From contig JAVKHP010000001.1 in assembly GCA_031459855.1 (NCBI GenBank), positions 1,889,842 through 1,953,841 of the forward strand: a stretch of 64,000 nucleotides of DNA. Direction: 5' to 3'. Position numbers and translations under genes: made by a program. Of this stretch, positions 43,835 to 51,859 are shown piece after piece. Numbering within the stretch: position 1 is the stretch's first letter; each line of letters starts with the position of its first letter. The DNA is from Armatimonadota bacterium. Lineage in GTDB: Bacteria; Sysuimicrobiota; Sysuimicrobiia; Sysuimicrobiales; Humicultoraceae. Under the pieces are notes generated by a model that was not told the origin of the DNA, made no database searches, and was given only the letters and a program-made list of their open reading frames with translations.

Positions 43835-43930
43835 CTCTTCGGCAGCTCAGCCGACCCGGGATGCCGGGTCCTGGTGCTTTGCGCCCGCCGGATCGCTCCG
43901 GGGTGGCCTTTGTCGGAGGAGCCCTGAGAA
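43835..43930 (-). ncRNA. c-di-GMP-I (GEMM) riboswitch upstream of quartet 3
   Basis: On the minus strand: CTCCGACAAAGGCC, then P2 stem CCGGA-GCGA-TCCGG capped by a GNRA tetraloop, the conserved GGCGCAAAGC core, P3 with CCCGG/CCGGG arms, and GGCTGAGCTGCCGAAG at the 3' end. This order and the tetraloop are hallmarks of the c-di-GMP-I class. It lies directly before the RBS of the first pseudopilin, so it probably controls translation or readthrough from the upstream quartet. Confidence 0.85.
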
Positions 43931-43961
43931 CGTTGTGCCCGTTCGGCCGCGGTTCTAGACC

Positions 43962-45821
43962 TCAGAACACCTCGCGCCAGCGCGCGATCACGATCCCGAA
44001 GCCGGGCTCGACCAGCGCAGCGACGCCCGGCGGGAGGTTGGCCTTCAGGCTGGCGACGGGATAAATGGACGGGTTGTTGTCCCAGTCCAGCAGGCCCGCA
44101 ATGAACATGCCGTACCAGGCCTGCGGGTTGTCGTTCTTGATCGTACCGTGGGCCAGCACCACCAGGTTGAGCTCGATGCCCGACCCCTTGATGTAGGCAC
44201 CCCCGCCGGTCGGCGTGCAGATCAAGGATCCCGAAGGCGGGGCGCTGGTGCACTTGGGCCCGACCGCAAAGGCGTAGGTGTCGCCGCTGGGCCGGCCGAA
44301 GGTCTGGGTGCATGTGCTATCGCTCGCCCGACACAGCGGCGTGACCGACCCCCGGATCTCCAGGGCGGGGGTCGGCGCGGTGGCGTCGTCGGCGTTCTCG
44401 ATGAGGAAGGTCGTGCGGCCAGCATAGCGCACGTCGCCGTCGATCCGCACGTGCGACTGGATGTGGATGTACGCGTCGTCGCCCGACTGTGTCCACAGGT
44501 TGACCTGGGTCGCGGGCGCAAACCCGTTGTAGACGAGCGAGAAGTCGTCGGTGTCCTTGACGTCGTCGGTGCCCGCAGCGGCGTCGCAGATCGCGGGCGT
44601 CGCCGTGCAGTTGATCACGGGCGACCCGTCTGGGTTACGGTCGGGAATCACCACACGGGTACGCGTCGGGGTGCTGGCCGACAGCCGCAGCAGCGACGCC
44701 GCACCGGGCCCCCAGATACGCACCGCCGTCCAGTCGCTGGCGGAGGTACAGGTGGCCTTGGTACACACGTAGGCCGTGTGGGCGTTGATGGGCGTGATGC
44801 GGCCGCTGCCAGACCAGTCGAGCCGGTTCAGCAGACACCGCGGCGGGTCGCCGGGCGCTCCCGGCTCGCACAGTTTCGAGGGGTCGGGGAACGGGACGAA
44901 GGGCACCGTGGCGCCCTTGTCGAGCGCGTCGATCTGGGCGTCGTAAGCGCTGGCCCAGCCCCGCGTAGCGTAAACGCCCTGCATCGGTTGGGCGTCGAGG
45001 CCGATCTGCCACGAGTTGCCCTCTCCCTTGACCTGCCCGACCACGTAGACCCGGTTGTTGTAGGGTGGCGTGGTATCCGGATCGCCCGGCGTGGGGTAGG
45101 GCACGTCGTTGAGGATGGCGCCGTTGCCCTGCATCTTCAGGCCGACGCACGGGTCGCCGCCGTCCGCACTGCACGACGCGATGTACAGCGGGCCGTGTAA
45201 CTGGAACGTGCCGTTGCCGCCACCGCCGGCACCGACGTTGATGGGACTGGCCGAGTAGTTCGCCAGGTCGTAGCCCGGCGAGATCTGCCCCAGCAGGAAC
45301 TCGATCTGCCGTGAAGCGAGGCCGGCGATGCGGCCCGTGGCCCGGACCCAGATGCACACGCTGGGCGTGCACCCGGGGACGGCGGGCGAGGGCACGCCGG
45401 GGCATCCGGTACCGTCGCTGAAGTTGTCGTCCCGACACAGCTCCACGGTGACCGTGCCGATCGAGGTCCCTGGAGGAAACGGGACGGCGACCAGGTCGGC
45501 ACTCCCGTCCCACAGCGCCGCCCACTGCCGGGCCGCGGCCAGGTTCTTCGTCGCGCCCGCCGTCGCGCCGGCGTCGGTCCAGTCGAGGTCGCGCTTGAGC
45601 TCGTAGATGGCCTTCTCCAGGCCGGCTTCGGCCAGCTGGAACGCCTGACGGGACCGCTCGCCGCCGGCCGCCGCCTGGTACTCGTTGAGCGCGATCGCCA
45701 CCAGCGTCGCGGTCACGATCAGGATGACGTTGATGGTCAGGAGCACGACGGCCAGCGCCAGCCCGGCCTCGCCCCGACGCCCCTGCCTTGCCCGCATGCT
45801 CTCTGCGTGTGCCTGGCTCAT
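43962..45821 (-). CDS. PilX-like large pilus-assembly protein (quartet 2)
   Basis: 619 residues. N-terminus GEAGLALAVVLLTINVILIVTATLVAIALNE (hydrophobic helix without a +5 Glu, as in PilX), then RQAFQLAEAGLEKAIYELKRD. The extracellular part is Gly-, Cys- and beta-rich (GAGGGGNGTFQLHGPLYIASC) and closely parallels the PilX-like protein of quartet 1 (GAGGGGNGTFRLHGSLYVASC), showing duplication. Such Cys pairs suggest disulfides in an exported adhesin-like tip protein. Confidence 0.72.
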   Translation of the reverse strand: MSQAHAESMRARQGRRGEAGLALAVVLLTINVILIVTATLVAIALNEYQAAAGGERSRQAFQLAEAGLEKAIYELKRDLDWTDAGATAGATKNLAAARQWAALWDGSADLVAVPFPPGTSIGTVTVELCRDDNFSDGTGCPGVPSPAVPGCTPSVCIWVRATGRIAGLASRQIEFLLGQISPGYDLANYSASPINVGAGGGGNGTFQLHGPLYIASCSADGGDPCVGLKMQGNGAILNDVPYPTPGDPDTTPPYNNRVYVVGQVKGEGNSWQIGLDAQPMQGVYATRGWASAYDAQIDALDKGATVPFVPFPDPSKLCEPGAPGDPPRCLLNRLDWSGSGRITPINAHTAYVCTKATCTSASDWTAVRIWGPGAASLLRLSASTPTRTRVVIPDRNPDGSPVINCTATPAICDAAAGTDDVKDTDDFSLVYNGFAPATQVNLWTQSGDDAYIHIQSHVRIDGDVRYAGRTTFLIENADDATAPTPALEIRGSVTPLCRASDSTCTQTFGRPSGDTYAFAVGPKCTSAPPSGSLICTPTGGGAYIKGSGIELNLVVLAHGTIKNDNPQAWYGMFIAGLLDWDNNPSIYPVASLKANLPPGVAALVEPGFGIVIARWREVF

Positions 45822-45858
45822 GGCGACCTGCCCTCCGACGGCAGCACGGGGATGTGCG

Positions 45859-46488
45859 CTACTGGACCCGGTTCCGGAGCACGGCGTCCATGGTGAACGT
45901 GACGTCCGCAGCGGCCTCGAAGGCGCCCGAGCGGTTGGAGTCCAGCCCCAGCACGATCCGGACCCGCCGGATCTGCGAGAGGGCGCTGGTCGAGGCCTCC
46001 TGCCCGTTGAAGTACGCGAACTGGAGGTAGGAGACGCGCAGCGCGTGCAGGCCCTGCGAGGTGATGGGAGCGCCGGTACAGGCACCGCCGGCGGACAGCG
46101 GCAACGCCGCGGGCTCCTGCAGGTCCTCGCGCACCACGCCCGCGGCGCTGTCGTGGCAGTAGCGGCGCCACTCGACGACGCCGTCGCCATTGGTGTCGCC
46201 GAGGAACGCCAGCGCCGAGGAACCGGCCTCGGTGAAGAACGCGGTGGTGCCGGCGGGCACACCGATGCCGGCGAGGCGGATGCGCCGTGTCATCCACTCG
46301 AGCACCAGGCGGGCGTTCTGGTGTTCGTCGGCCATCTCCTTGCCGGCCACCAGGCCGCGGTAGCTGGCGTTGAACGCCGCGAAGCCCGTGAGCAGGACCA
46401 CGCCGAAGAGGCTCAGCGCGACCAGCAGCTCCAGCAGGGTGAACGCCCGCTCTCCCTGGCGCCGCGGCGGTCTCAGACGTCGCTCCAT
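45859..46488 (-). CDS. PilW-like type IV pseudopilin (quartet 2)
   Basis: 209 residues with prepilin segment A|FTLLELLVALSLFGVVLLTG and the downstream motif HQNARLVLEWMTRRIRLAGIG, nearly identical to NQNARLVLEWMVRRIRMAGFG in quartet 1. The residue before the helix is Ala, not Gly, which is tolerated by some prepilin peptidases. Transcribed between the PilV-like and PilX-like genes. Confidence 0.78.
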   Translation of the reverse strand: MERRLRPPRRQGERAFTLLELLVALSLFGVVLLTGFAAFNASYRGLVAGKEMADEHQNARLVLEWMTRRIRLAGIGVPAGTTAFFTEAGSSALAFLGDTNGDGVVEWRRYCHDSAAGVVREDLQEPAALPLSAGGACTGAPITSQGLHALRVSYLQFAYFNGQEASTSALSQIRRVRIVLGLDSNRSGAFEAAADVTFTMDAVLRNRVQ

Positions 46489-46516
46489 GTCGGGTCCCTC
46501 CGCGCCCTGCGCCCCG

Positions 46517-47044
46517 CTATCGCCACGACCGGGCGGTCGCGCTGCGGACGAAGGGTATCCCGCCGGCCCCGCCGGGCGTGGCGGGCATGTCGCCTGCGGC
46601 CAGGTAGACGGTCACGGTGACGATGCGGGGACGGCAGTCCAGCGGGGCCGCAGCCGGCGCCGTGATCGTCGGGTCGGTCGTGATCACGATGTCCGCCCCC
46701 GCGAACGACGCCGGCAGGCGGGGTTCGTTGGCGTCCAGGTAGCTGCCCGGCACGCGGCGGGCTGCGGCGATCGGCGTGGGCGCGCCGGGCGGGTTGCAGG
46801 CCGCGGGGTCGCGCAGGACGTAGTAGTCGCGGTTCTGGAGGTACTCCATCTCGGCCTGGACGTACTCCATCGCCAGGGTGCGCAGCCGCGCCGGCCGCTC
46901 GTGCCGGCCGGTGGAGACCTGCGAGCGGCCCAGCAGGCCCAGCGACCGCACGACACCGCCGCTGCCCAGCGCGACGATGCCAAGCAGCAGCATGGCGATG
47001 ATCACCTCGATGAGGGTGAACCCACGGGCGCCGCGCGTCGTCAT
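46517..47044 (-). CDS. PilV-like type IV pseudopilin (quartet 2)
   Basis: 175 residues. RG|FTLIEVIIAMLLLGIVALGS prepilin site with Glu at +5, then RHERPARLRTLAMEYVQAEMEYL, paralogous to RYERPARARTLAIEYAQAEMEYL in quartet 1. It overlaps the GspH-like gene by ATGA. Confidence 0.8.
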   Translation of the reverse strand: MTTRGARGFTLIEVIIAMLLLGIVALGSGGVVRSLGLLGRSQVSTGRHERPARLRTLAMEYVQAEMEYLQNRDYYVLRDPAACNPPGAPTPIAAARRVPGSYLDANEPRLPASFAGADIVITTDPTITAPAAAPLDCRPRIVTVTVYLAAGDMPATPGGAGGIPFVRSATARSWR

Positions 47045-47544
47045 CGCGTGATCTCCACCCTGCCGGTGCGCTCGTGCACCGACACCGTGCGCGTACGACC
47101 GCCCGCGACGATGCCGACCGCGGTCGCACTGCCGGGTGCCGGCGAGCCTGCGTTCGAGAAGGCGAACGTCTCTGCGGCCACCGTGACCCCGCGGGGATAG
47201 GGCTCGCCAACACGGACCGTGACCGGGTCGGCGCAGCCGCCGTTTGCCTCGCGCGGGACCCGCCGGACTTCGGCCCGGGTGCCGCCGGTGACCACCTCGA
47301 CGCGACAGACGTCCACGGACTCGGCCACCGCCCGCTGCTGGGCGAAGCGCAGCAACCCGGCGAGGTCCTCGGCGACCCGGGCGGCCCGGCGCTCGTTGAC
47401 GAAGCCGAAGTACAGCGGCATGGCCAGGGCCAGCAGCAGCGCGCCCAGGCCCAGGGCGACGCCCAGTTCCAGGACCGTGACGCCGCCAGGTACCCTTGGG
47501 TGCCTTCGACCGGGTGTCGATCCACCAGGACGATCGCCCACCAT
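47041..47544 (-). CDS. FimT/GspH-like type IV pseudopilin (quartet 2)
   Basis: 167 residues. Prepilin site PGG|VTVLELGVALGLGALLLALA, then RRAARVAEDLAGLLRFAQQRAVAES, paralogous to the quartet 1 protein (RVAEDLAGLLRFAQQKAVAES), and the end VSVHERTGRVEITR. A GGGGGAGG ribosome-binding site precedes ATG 47544. The 199-bp gap upstream shows no convincing riboswitch core, unlike quartets 1 and 3. Confidence 0.8.
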   Translation of the reverse strand: MVGDRPGGSTPGRRHPRVPGGVTVLELGVALGLGALLLALAMPLYFGFVNERRAARVAEDLAGLLRFAQQRAVAESVDVCRVEVVTGGTRAEVRRVPREANGGCADPVTVRVGEPYPRGVTVAAETFAFSNAGSPAPGSATAVGIVAGGRTRTVSVHERTGRVEITR

Positions 47545-47743
47545 CGTGCCTCCCCCCGGACCGGCACTCGGCGGTCAGCCGGCGAGGTCGGTGTCGGGAC
47601 GACCCGGGCGGGTTATGCCCAGAACGACGGCGATTCAGTCGCGCTGACCTTCCCGGGGAGCGGGGAACGGGTTACGCGAGGGGTCCTGTGTACTCCATGG
47701 GGTAAGGGCGCAGGGTTGAGATCGTACGGGCACCACCTTTCGC

Positions 47744-49645
47744 CTACTCGAACACGCCGGGTTCCCACCACCGGTACACCGCGACTCCGGACGATCCCTG
47801 GAAGAACGATTGGAAGCCCGGTGGCATGCGGCCGGGATACCGCAACTCGGGAACAGGGAAGATCTCAGGGTTGTTGTCCCAGTCGAGGAGGTGTGCGATG
47901 AACAGCCCGTACCATCGTTGCCCGGCGGCGTCGTTCTTGACCGTGCCGTGGGCGACGACGACCAGGTTGACCTCGTTGCCGGCGCCGGGAATGTAGACGC
48001 TCCCTTCGTTGATGGTACCGGCACAGTTCGGCGTGAACACTGCTTGCGGGCATCCGGGTCCTACGGCAAAGGCGAGGGTGTTGCCGCCTTGGGTGGGATC
48101 CGCACCGAAGGCCGTGTTGGGACACCGGGTGGGATCGGCGAGCGACTGGCTGGCCGGACACAGGGGCGTGAACGACCCCCGAATCTCGATGGCCGGATTT
48201 GGAAGATTGCCGGCGTGCTCCACGAGCACGGTCGCAAACCCGGCGTAACGCACGTTCCCGTCGAACACAAGCCGCGTCTTCGTGTGAATGAAGGCGTTGC
48301 GCTGGACGGACAGGTTTGTCCCGGTGCTTGCGAACCCGTTGAAGACGACGCTGAAGTCAGTGGTCGCTGCCGAGGCGTTGTTGCAGGCATCAGCACCAGC
48401 AGCGCTCCTGCAGTTGACCACCGGACTCCCGTTGGTGTTGCGAGCAGGAATGACGATCCGGGTCCGCGTGTTCTGATTGGGAGTGCGCCGCCATGCCCAA
48501 CCCGGCGTCGCGCACCCCGAGGAGCAGAAGTAGAGGGTTTCGTTGGAACGGTCCAGGTCTATCTCCTGCCACTCGCTGCTGGAGCACCCTGACGCGTCCA
48601 GACACACGTAGGCCTTGAGGGCATTGGCCGGCACGAGGCGGCCCGGGTCTCCGGTTGGCAGGTAGAGCCGGTTGATCAGACAGCGTTGCTGGTCGGCTGG
48701 GGTGTTTTCCTGGCAGGCACGCGACGGATCGGGGTACTCGAGCAAAGGTACGCTCGTGCCCGTGCTGAAGCCGTGGACCTGATTGCTGTACTGCGGCGAC
48801 CACCCGCCCGTGGCGTGGACCGCCATCATCGGCTGGTTGGCGAGCCCGATCGTCCAAGAGTTGCCCTGACCGGTGATGGCGCCGTTGACGTACACCCGGT
48901 TGTTGTAGGGAGGGACGTCGCAGGGCACGCTTGGAGGACTGCAGGCCTCGTCGACCGTCGGGTGCGGACGGTCGTTCAGGATCTGCCCGTCGCCCTGCAT
49001 CTGCAGCCCCACGCATACCCCGTCCTCCACGGTGCAGCTGGCCACGTAGAGGGAGCCGTGGAGACGGAACGTGCCGTTGCCACCGCCGCCCGCCCCCAGG
49101 TTGATGGCGGTGTTGGAGAAGTTGATCAGGTCGGTGCCGGGGTTGAACTGCCCCAGCAGCGCCTCGATCCGGCGGGATGCTCCCGGCACCCTGCCCGTGG
49201 CGCGAATCCAGATGCAGGACCTGTCGTCGCAGCCGGCGGCGGTCGGGTTGGGCACGCCGCAGGCCTGTCCGTCGGAGTACCGGCAGAGCTCCACCGTGAT
49301 CGTCGACGACGTGCTGCCGGGAGGAAACCCGCGACCCTCGACGTCTCCGTTGTCCTGGAGGAAGAACCAGGGAGCCGTCGATGGGCTGCCGCCCGTGGCG
49401 CCACTGGCGTCGCTCCAGTCGGCGTCCTGGCGCAGCCTGGCGATCCCGATCTCGATCCCGCTCTCGGCCAGCCGGAACGCCTGCGCCGACGCCTCGGAGG
49501 CTCCGGCCACCTGGTACTCGTTCATGGCGATGGCGACCAGCGTGCCCGAGATGATGAGGACCAGGACGATCGTCACCAGCACCATCGCCAGGGCCACCCC
49601 GCGCTGGCCGGATCGCCGTGGGTCGGCACCGCGTGGAACAGGCAT
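47744..49645 (-). CDS. PilX-like large pilus-assembly protein (quartet 1)
   Basis: 633 residues from ATG 49645 with AAGGAGG upstream. N-terminal helix RGVALAMVLVTIVLVLIISG, then AQAFRLAESGIEIGIARLRQD. The extracellular region has many Cys and Asn/Gly-rich stretches and ends PGVFE. It aligns through most of its length with the quartet 2 protein (for example VNLVVVAHGTVKND against LNLVVLAHGTIKND, and LLDWDNNPEI against LLDWDNNPSI). Likely a tip or adhesin-like component. Confidence 0.72.
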   Translation of the reverse strand: MPVPRGADPRRSGQRGVALAMVLVTIVLVLIISGTLVAIAMNEYQVAGASEASAQAFRLAESGIEIGIARLRQDADWSDASGATGGSPSTAPWFFLQDNGDVEGRGFPPGSTSSTITVELCRYSDGQACGVPNPTAAGCDDRSCIWIRATGRVPGASRRIEALLGQFNPGTDLINFSNTAINLGAGGGGNGTFRLHGSLYVASCTVEDGVCVGLQMQGDGQILNDRPHPTVDEACSPPSVPCDVPPYNNRVYVNGAITGQGNSWTIGLANQPMMAVHATGGWSPQYSNQVHGFSTGTSVPLLEYPDPSRACQENTPADQQRCLINRLYLPTGDPGRLVPANALKAYVCLDASGCSSSEWQEIDLDRSNETLYFCSSGCATPGWAWRRTPNQNTRTRIVIPARNTNGSPVVNCRSAAGADACNNASAATTDFSVVFNGFASTGTNLSVQRNAFIHTKTRLVFDGNVRYAGFATVLVEHAGNLPNPAIEIRGSFTPLCPASQSLADPTRCPNTAFGADPTQGGNTLAFAVGPGCPQAVFTPNCAGTINEGSVYIPGAGNEVNLVVVAHGTVKNDAAGQRWYGLFIAHLLDWDNNPEIFPVPELRYPGRMPPGFQSFFQGSSGVAVYRWWEPGVFE

Positions 49646-49671
49646 GGGAGGACCTCCTTGCGCGTCTACCG

Positions 49672-50310
49672 TCAGAATCTGTACTTGCGGACGACCGCGT
49701 CCATGGTGAACCGGAGCGGTGTACCGGGTGCGTCGGGCCCGCGGGCCACGTCGAGCACGATGCGCACGCGACGGATCTTGGCGCGGTCCGTCGGCGAGGC
49801 ACTCAACGCCTCGTACGGGAGCTCGGTGTTGCCGGCGTCGAAGTACCTGAAGGTCAAGCCGGTGACGGTGATCGCCCGCAGCCCGCGGGACGAGAGCGGA
49901 TCGCCCGCGCAGGCGCCGGTGGGCTGGACGCTGGCCCCGTCCACGACGAGCACCGTCCCATCTGCGCGGCAAAACCGGTTGTACTCCGGCATGTCGTCGT
50001 CGCTGGTCCGGTCCGTGCGGAACGTCACGGCGTCGGGGGCGGCTTCGACGAACAGCTCGGTCTCGTTGGCGCTCAGGCCAAATCCCGCCATCCGAATGCG
50101 CCGGACCATCCACTCCAGGACCAGCCGGGCGTTCTGATTCGTGTCCTGGATGTCCTTGCCCGCGAGCATACCCTGGAACGCGGTGTTGAACAGCGAGAAC
50201 GACGCCAGGAGCAACACGCCCAGCAACGAGAGGGCGATCAGCACCTCGAGGATGGTGTAGCCGGCGCAGCGCCGCGACGCTGGTGGCACGTGGGCCCGTG
50301 GGACGGTCAC
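49672..50310 (-). CDS. PilW-like type IV pseudopilin (quartet 1)
   Basis: 212 residues from a GTG overlapping the PilV-like stop by GTGA. Prepilin site AG|YTILEVLIALSLLGVLLLAS with +5 Glu; NQNARLVLEWMVRRIRMAGFG follows. The C-terminus VRIVLDVARGPDAPGTPLRF shares the terminal RVRIVL pattern with quartet 2. Confidence 0.8.
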   Translation of the reverse strand: MTVPRAHVPPASRRCAGYTILEVLIALSLLGVLLLASFSLFNTAFQGMLAGKDIQDTNQNARLVLEWMVRRIRMAGFGLSANETELFVEAAPDAVTFRTDRTSDDDMPEYNRFCRADGTVLVVDGASVQPTGACAGDPLSSRGLRAITVTGLTFRYFDAGNTELPYEALSASPTDRAKIRRVRIVLDVARGPDAPGTPLRFTMDAVVRKYRF

Positions 50311-50816
50311 TCTGGACTCCTCGCGACGTCGGCCCGGAGGAAGAACGCTCCGGGCGGTTCGCCCGGGGTTGCGGGCGCGTCGGCGGGCCTTCGGTACACG
50401 TAGATGGTGATCCTCCGCACGCCGCAGCCCGATGCGGCCTCGTAGTCCCGGATGACGATGTCCGCCGCCGCGAACAGGCCCGGCAAAGGCGGTTCGTCCG
50501 GTTCGCCCCCGCCCGCGGGGGTAATGCGCCGGGTGGCGGGCAGCGGCGGGGGCGCTCCCGGCACCGTGCAGGTCGCTGCGTCGCGCAGCCGATGGTAGGG
50601 AAGACCGCGGAGGTACTCCATCTCGGCCTGCGCGTACTCGATGGCGAGGGTGCGCGCCCGGGCAGGGCGCTCGTATCGCCCTGGGGCGAACTGGGTGATG
50701 CCCAGGACACCCAGCGCCTTCGTCAGGCCGCCGATGATCAGTGCCACGACCGTGACCAGCAACATCGCGACCAGCAGCTCCACGAGGCTGAGTCCGCGCT
50801 CCGTGTGGGTCGTCAT
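50307..50816 (-). CDS. PilV-like type IV pseudopilin (quartet 1)
   Basis: 169 residues. RG|LSLVELLVAMLLVTVVALII prepilin segment with Glu at +5, then RYERPARARTLAIEYAQAEMEYL. It ends with YVYRRPADAPATPGEPPG, similar to VYLAAGDMPATPGGAGG of quartet 2. Overlaps both neighbours by 4 bp. Confidence 0.8.
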   Translation of the reverse strand: MTTHTERGLSLVELLVAMLLVTVVALIIGGLTKALGVLGITQFAPGRYERPARARTLAIEYAQAEMEYLRGLPYHRLRDAATCTVPGAPPPLPATRRITPAGGGEPDEPPLPGLFAAADIVIRDYEAASGCGVRRITIYVYRRPADAPATPGEPPGAFFLRADVARSPE

Positions 50817-51322
50817 GGCGACACGATCTGCACCCGTCCGGTGACCGGGTGGACCTCCACCCTGCGCGTCCGGTCCGCCGACGTCACGAGAATGCTGGTA
50901 GGGCTGCCTTGTTGCAGCCTGCCGGCGCCGGTGAACACCACCGTCTGTTGCTCCACGGCAACGTCCGGCGGGAACGGATCGCTGACTCGCACGAGCGTCT
51001 CCCCCACGCCGGTGCACTGGGGGATGAGACGCACTTCTGCCCGGGAGGGCGTGGTGATGAGCTGGACACAGCTGCCGCTGCCCGACTCGGCCACCGCCTT
51101 CTGTTGCGCGAAGCGGAGCAGGCCCGCCAGGTCCTCTGCCACGCGCACCACCCTGCGGTCACGCACCGCCCTGGTGTAGAGTGGGAACGCCAGGGCCAGC
51201 ACCAGCCCCACGATGGCCAGGGCGATCGTCGCCTCGAGCACGGTCATGCCCGCGACGCCCCGTGGGATCGCACGGGGGGCGCGCAGGGTGGATTCGGTAC
51301 CGCCACTGCCACATCGTCTCAT
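50813..51322 (-). CDS. FimT/GspH-like type IV pseudopilin (quartet 1)
   Basis: 169 residues. Prepilin site AG|MTVLEATIALAIVGLVLALA, then RVVRVAEDLAGLLRFAQQKAVAES and the end VEVHPVTGRVQIVSP. First gene of the locus, about 55 bp after a c-di-GMP-I riboswitch. ATG 51322 is used; GTG 51331 is possible and neither has a good ribosome-binding site. Confidence 0.78.
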   Translation of the reverse strand: MRRCGSGGTESTLRAPRAIPRGVAGMTVLEATIALAIVGLVLALAFPLYTRAVRDRRVVRVAEDLAGLLRFAQQKAVAESGSGSCVQLITTPSRAEVRLIPQCTGVGETLVRVSDPFPPDVAVEQQTVVFTGAGRLQQGSPTSILVTSADRTRRVEVHPVTGRVQIVSP

Positions 51323-51376
51323 CGGCCACACGCTGCGGGTACGGCAACGCCAGGAGTACTGCCGACACGCCCGGAA

Positions 51377-51466
51377 ACCCTCTTCGGCGATCCAGCCGGC
51401 CCGGGTGCGGGCCCTGAGACTTTGCGCCCCCGAATTGCTTCGGGTTAGCCGTTGTCGGAGGGACGA
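51377..51466 (-). ncRNA. c-di-GMP-I (GEMM) riboswitch upstream of quartet 1
   Basis: Minus strand: CCTCCGACAACGGCTAACC, a P2 stem CCGAA-GCAA-TTCGG with a GNRA tetraloop, the GGGCGCAAAGTC core, a P3 with GGGCCCG/CGGGCC arms, and GGCTGGATCGCCGAAG. The architecture is the same as at 43835-43930 and fits the c-di-GMP-I class closely. It precedes the first gene of the pseudopilin locus. Confidence 0.87.
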
Positions 51467-51707
51467 CTATGATGCCACCGTATGGAATAATGCCCGCCGC
51501 GTCCGCCCGTCAGTCGGCTTTCATGCCTGCCTCCTCTCCCGGCATTCCTGTCTGTACCTTCCGGGTCCCGCGGAAGAGGTCCGCGTACGGCCAGTCTGCT
51601 CTCGGGTGCCACACCTGGTAGACTGGATGGCGTGCTGCCACGCAGCGCGCCGTGACGCCCCGACGGTTGTGGCGAGGGTTTGGAGAAGTTTTCGGGAGGT
51701 GATGGTC

Positions 51708-51788
51708 ATGGCGAACAGAGCCGCCGGCGGTGCCAAGCGCCAGCGCCGTGAGGCTGCCCGCGAGGCGCGACGCCGGGCCCACTCATAG
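51708..51788 (+). CDS. Tiny basic peptide ORF (26 aa)
   Basis: An ATG at 51708 with GGGAGGT seven bases upstream opens a 26-codon ORF rich in Arg, Ala and Lys (MANRAAGGAKRQRREAAREA onward). TAGACT near 51617 could be a -10. The peptide is not a ribosomal protein I can recognise; its composition suggests nucleic-acid binding. It is the only plausible gene in the 540-bp gap between the pilin locus and the MBL gene. Confidence 0.35.
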   Translation: MANRAAGGAKRQRREAAREARRRAHS

Positions 51789-51859
51789 GCGCCTACCGAA
51801 ACAAGGGGCCCGAGAAGGTGCCCGACTGACCTCCGTCCGGAGACCAAGCGCCCCTCGGC

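Noticed and set aside
47545-47743. c-di-GMP-I riboswitch upstream of quartet 2
   Set aside because: A terminal GGCTGACCGCCGAG resembles the 3' end of the aptamer, but the GCGCAAAG core and the tetraloop P2 are missing. At most a decayed copy.
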